The position numbers and the translations under genes were made by a program. The notes beneath the pieces are model-generated. The model made no database searches. It saw only the letters and a program-made list of their open reading frames with translations, and was not told where the DNA came from. Positions 31,027 through 31,759 of a stretch of 31,759 nucleotides of DNA are shown piece by piece. Within the stretch, counting starts at the first letter, position 1, and each line of letters opens with the position of its first letter. Origin of the DNA: SYFY01 sp031385325 (GTDB lineage Bacteria; Pseudomonadota; Gammaproteobacteria; Pseudomonadales; Azotimanducaceae); the NCBI GenBank assembly GCA_031385325.1, contig JANNBJ010000041.1:1-31759 (forward strand). The letters are read 5' to 3'.

Positions 31027-31759
31027 ACATGAGCGCCCGCCGACTGGAACGAGGCGATCCTTCTGCCCTCGGCAGTGCCTGTGTGGATGGCGGCGTCAAT
31101 TTCGCGGTGTACAGCGAACGGGCCACGGCACTGGACCTTTGTCTGTTCGACCCCGCGAATCGCGAGATCGCGCGCCTGCCCCTGCCAGATCGAACTGCTG
31201 ATGTCTGGCATGGTTTTCTACCCGAAGCGGGCGCTGGACTTCGTTATGGCTTTCGCGCGCAGGGTGCTTTTGAACCCGACAATGGACTTTTTTTTGACCC
31301 GTCCAGAGTGTTGATTGATCCCTACGCAAAACAACTCAGTGGGTCCTACATCCAGCATCCTGCCCACTTTGTGCAGCGTGCGGGCCTGCAGCGTGCGGGC
31401 CAGGCCTCGGCTGACAATGCAGCGTACATACCAAAGAGTGTGGTGACAGAACCGGTCGCGGCCTGGAACAGCGTGAACTTCTCTGTCAGGCACAACACGC
31501 CACTGATCTATGAAGCACATGTGCGTGGTTTGACCCGGCTCAACGAATTCATCCCGGAACCCCTGCGTGGCACCTATGCGGGGTTGGCACATCCTCATCT
31601 GGTCGCGCACCTCAAGCGACTGGGTGTGTCGGTGATCGAACTCATGCCTGTCCAGCATCACATCGACGAGCCTCACCTGACCGCGCTTGGGCTCACCAAT
31701 TACTGGGGTTACAACCCGTTGGCCTTCATGGCCCCGCACCACGCCTATGCACACAGCGG
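31023..31759 (+). CDS. glgX: Glycogen debranching enzyme GlgX, N-terminal part
   Basis: This is the start of a GlgX/isoamylase-type enzyme that removes alpha-1,6 branches from phosphorylase-trimmed glycogen. The frame is open to the window end, giving about 245 residues. It begins with a CBM48 domain (GGVNFAVYSERATALDLCLFD, WHGFLPEAGAGLRYGFRAQG) and enters the GH13 barrel (LIYEAHVRGLTRLN, GLAHPHLVAHLKRLGVSVIE, LMPVQHHIDE, NYWGYNPLAFMAPHHAYA). These match GlgX closely. The GTG at 31023 overlaps the glgB stop (GTGA); ATG 31029 is an alternative two codons later. The catalytic residues lie beyond the window. Confidence 0.9.
   Translation, partial: MNMSARRLERGDPSALGSACVDGGVNFAVYSERATALDLCLFDPANREIARLPLPDRTADVWHGFLPEAGAGLRYGFRAQGAFEPDNGLFFDPSRVLIDPYAKQLSGSYIQHPAHFVQRAGLQRAGQASADNAAYIPKSVVTEPVAAWNSVNFSVRHNTPLIYEAHVRGLTRLNEFIPEPLRGTYAGLAHPHLVAHLKRLGVSVIELMPVQHHIDEPHLTALGLTNYWGYNPLAFMAPHHAYAHS
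31374..31403 (+). repeat. 15-bp in-frame tandem duplication in glgX
   Basis: Two copies of a 15-base unit that starts CAGCGTGCGGGCC, differing at the 14th base, give QRAG-L-QRAG in the protein. It lies in the loop-like linker between the CBM48 and catalytic domains and keeps the frame. Confidence 0.75.

Overview
The window looks like a chromosomal segment of a moderately GC-rich Gram-negative bacterium, most likely a member of the Pseudomonadota and perhaps a gammaproteobacterium. The evidence is the TonB-dependent receptor, a periplasmic-adaptor ABC exporter, secreted and lipoprotein signal peptides, PPK1, a glgB-glgX pair and a multimodular NRPS. The species cannot be named from the sequence. 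No tRNA, rRNA, CRISPR array, integrase or intact insertion sequence was seen.

Layout. (1) 1-1436: the 3' end of a TonB-dependent receptor with a strong terminator, then a secreted protein with eight EF-hand loops. (2) 1625-6004: a four-gene ABC export operon with an adaptor, an ATPase and two FtsX/MacB-type permeases. (3) 6183-12000: a DUF4956-like membrane protein and a lipoprotein on the + strand. These face a tightly coupled minus-strand operon of a periplasmic metallophosphatase, polyphosphate kinase 1 and an unrecognised secreted protein. (4) 12246-28600: a natural-product cluster. (5) 28825-31759: glycogen branching enzyme and the start of the debranching enzyme glgX.

The cluster in (4) is the most interesting part. 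It holds an adenylating enzyme resembling oxalyl-CoA synthetase (AAE3/Pcs60 type) fused to its own carrier domain, a ThDP enzyme of the oxalyl-CoA decarboxylase / 2-hydroxyacyl-CoA lyase family, a 3476-residue NRPS (C-A-PCP, C-A-PCP, C-A-PCP-TE), and an asparagine-synthetase-like enzyme. Active-site codes read by hand give Gln for module 1, no assignment for module 2, and Gly for module 3. My working model is inference: oxalate or a similar small acid is loaded on the free-standing carrier, the ThDP enzyme converts the tethered thioester (possibly to formyl-S-PCP), and the first C domain uses it to cap a Gln-X-Gly tripeptide. The AsnB-like enzyme would then tailor the product. Several enzymes of this set carry substitutions at catalytic positions: Glu to Gln in the ThDP enzyme, Asp to Glu in the thioesterase, and Glu to Ala in the glutaminase site of the AsnB homologue. 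A 178-bp MITE-like element with 18-bp perfect terminal repeats sits between the first two cluster genes. No phosphopantetheinyl transferase, MbtH protein, dedicated exporter or regulator lies next to the cluster in this window; the ABC operon is the only exporter in view and its link to the cluster is unproven.
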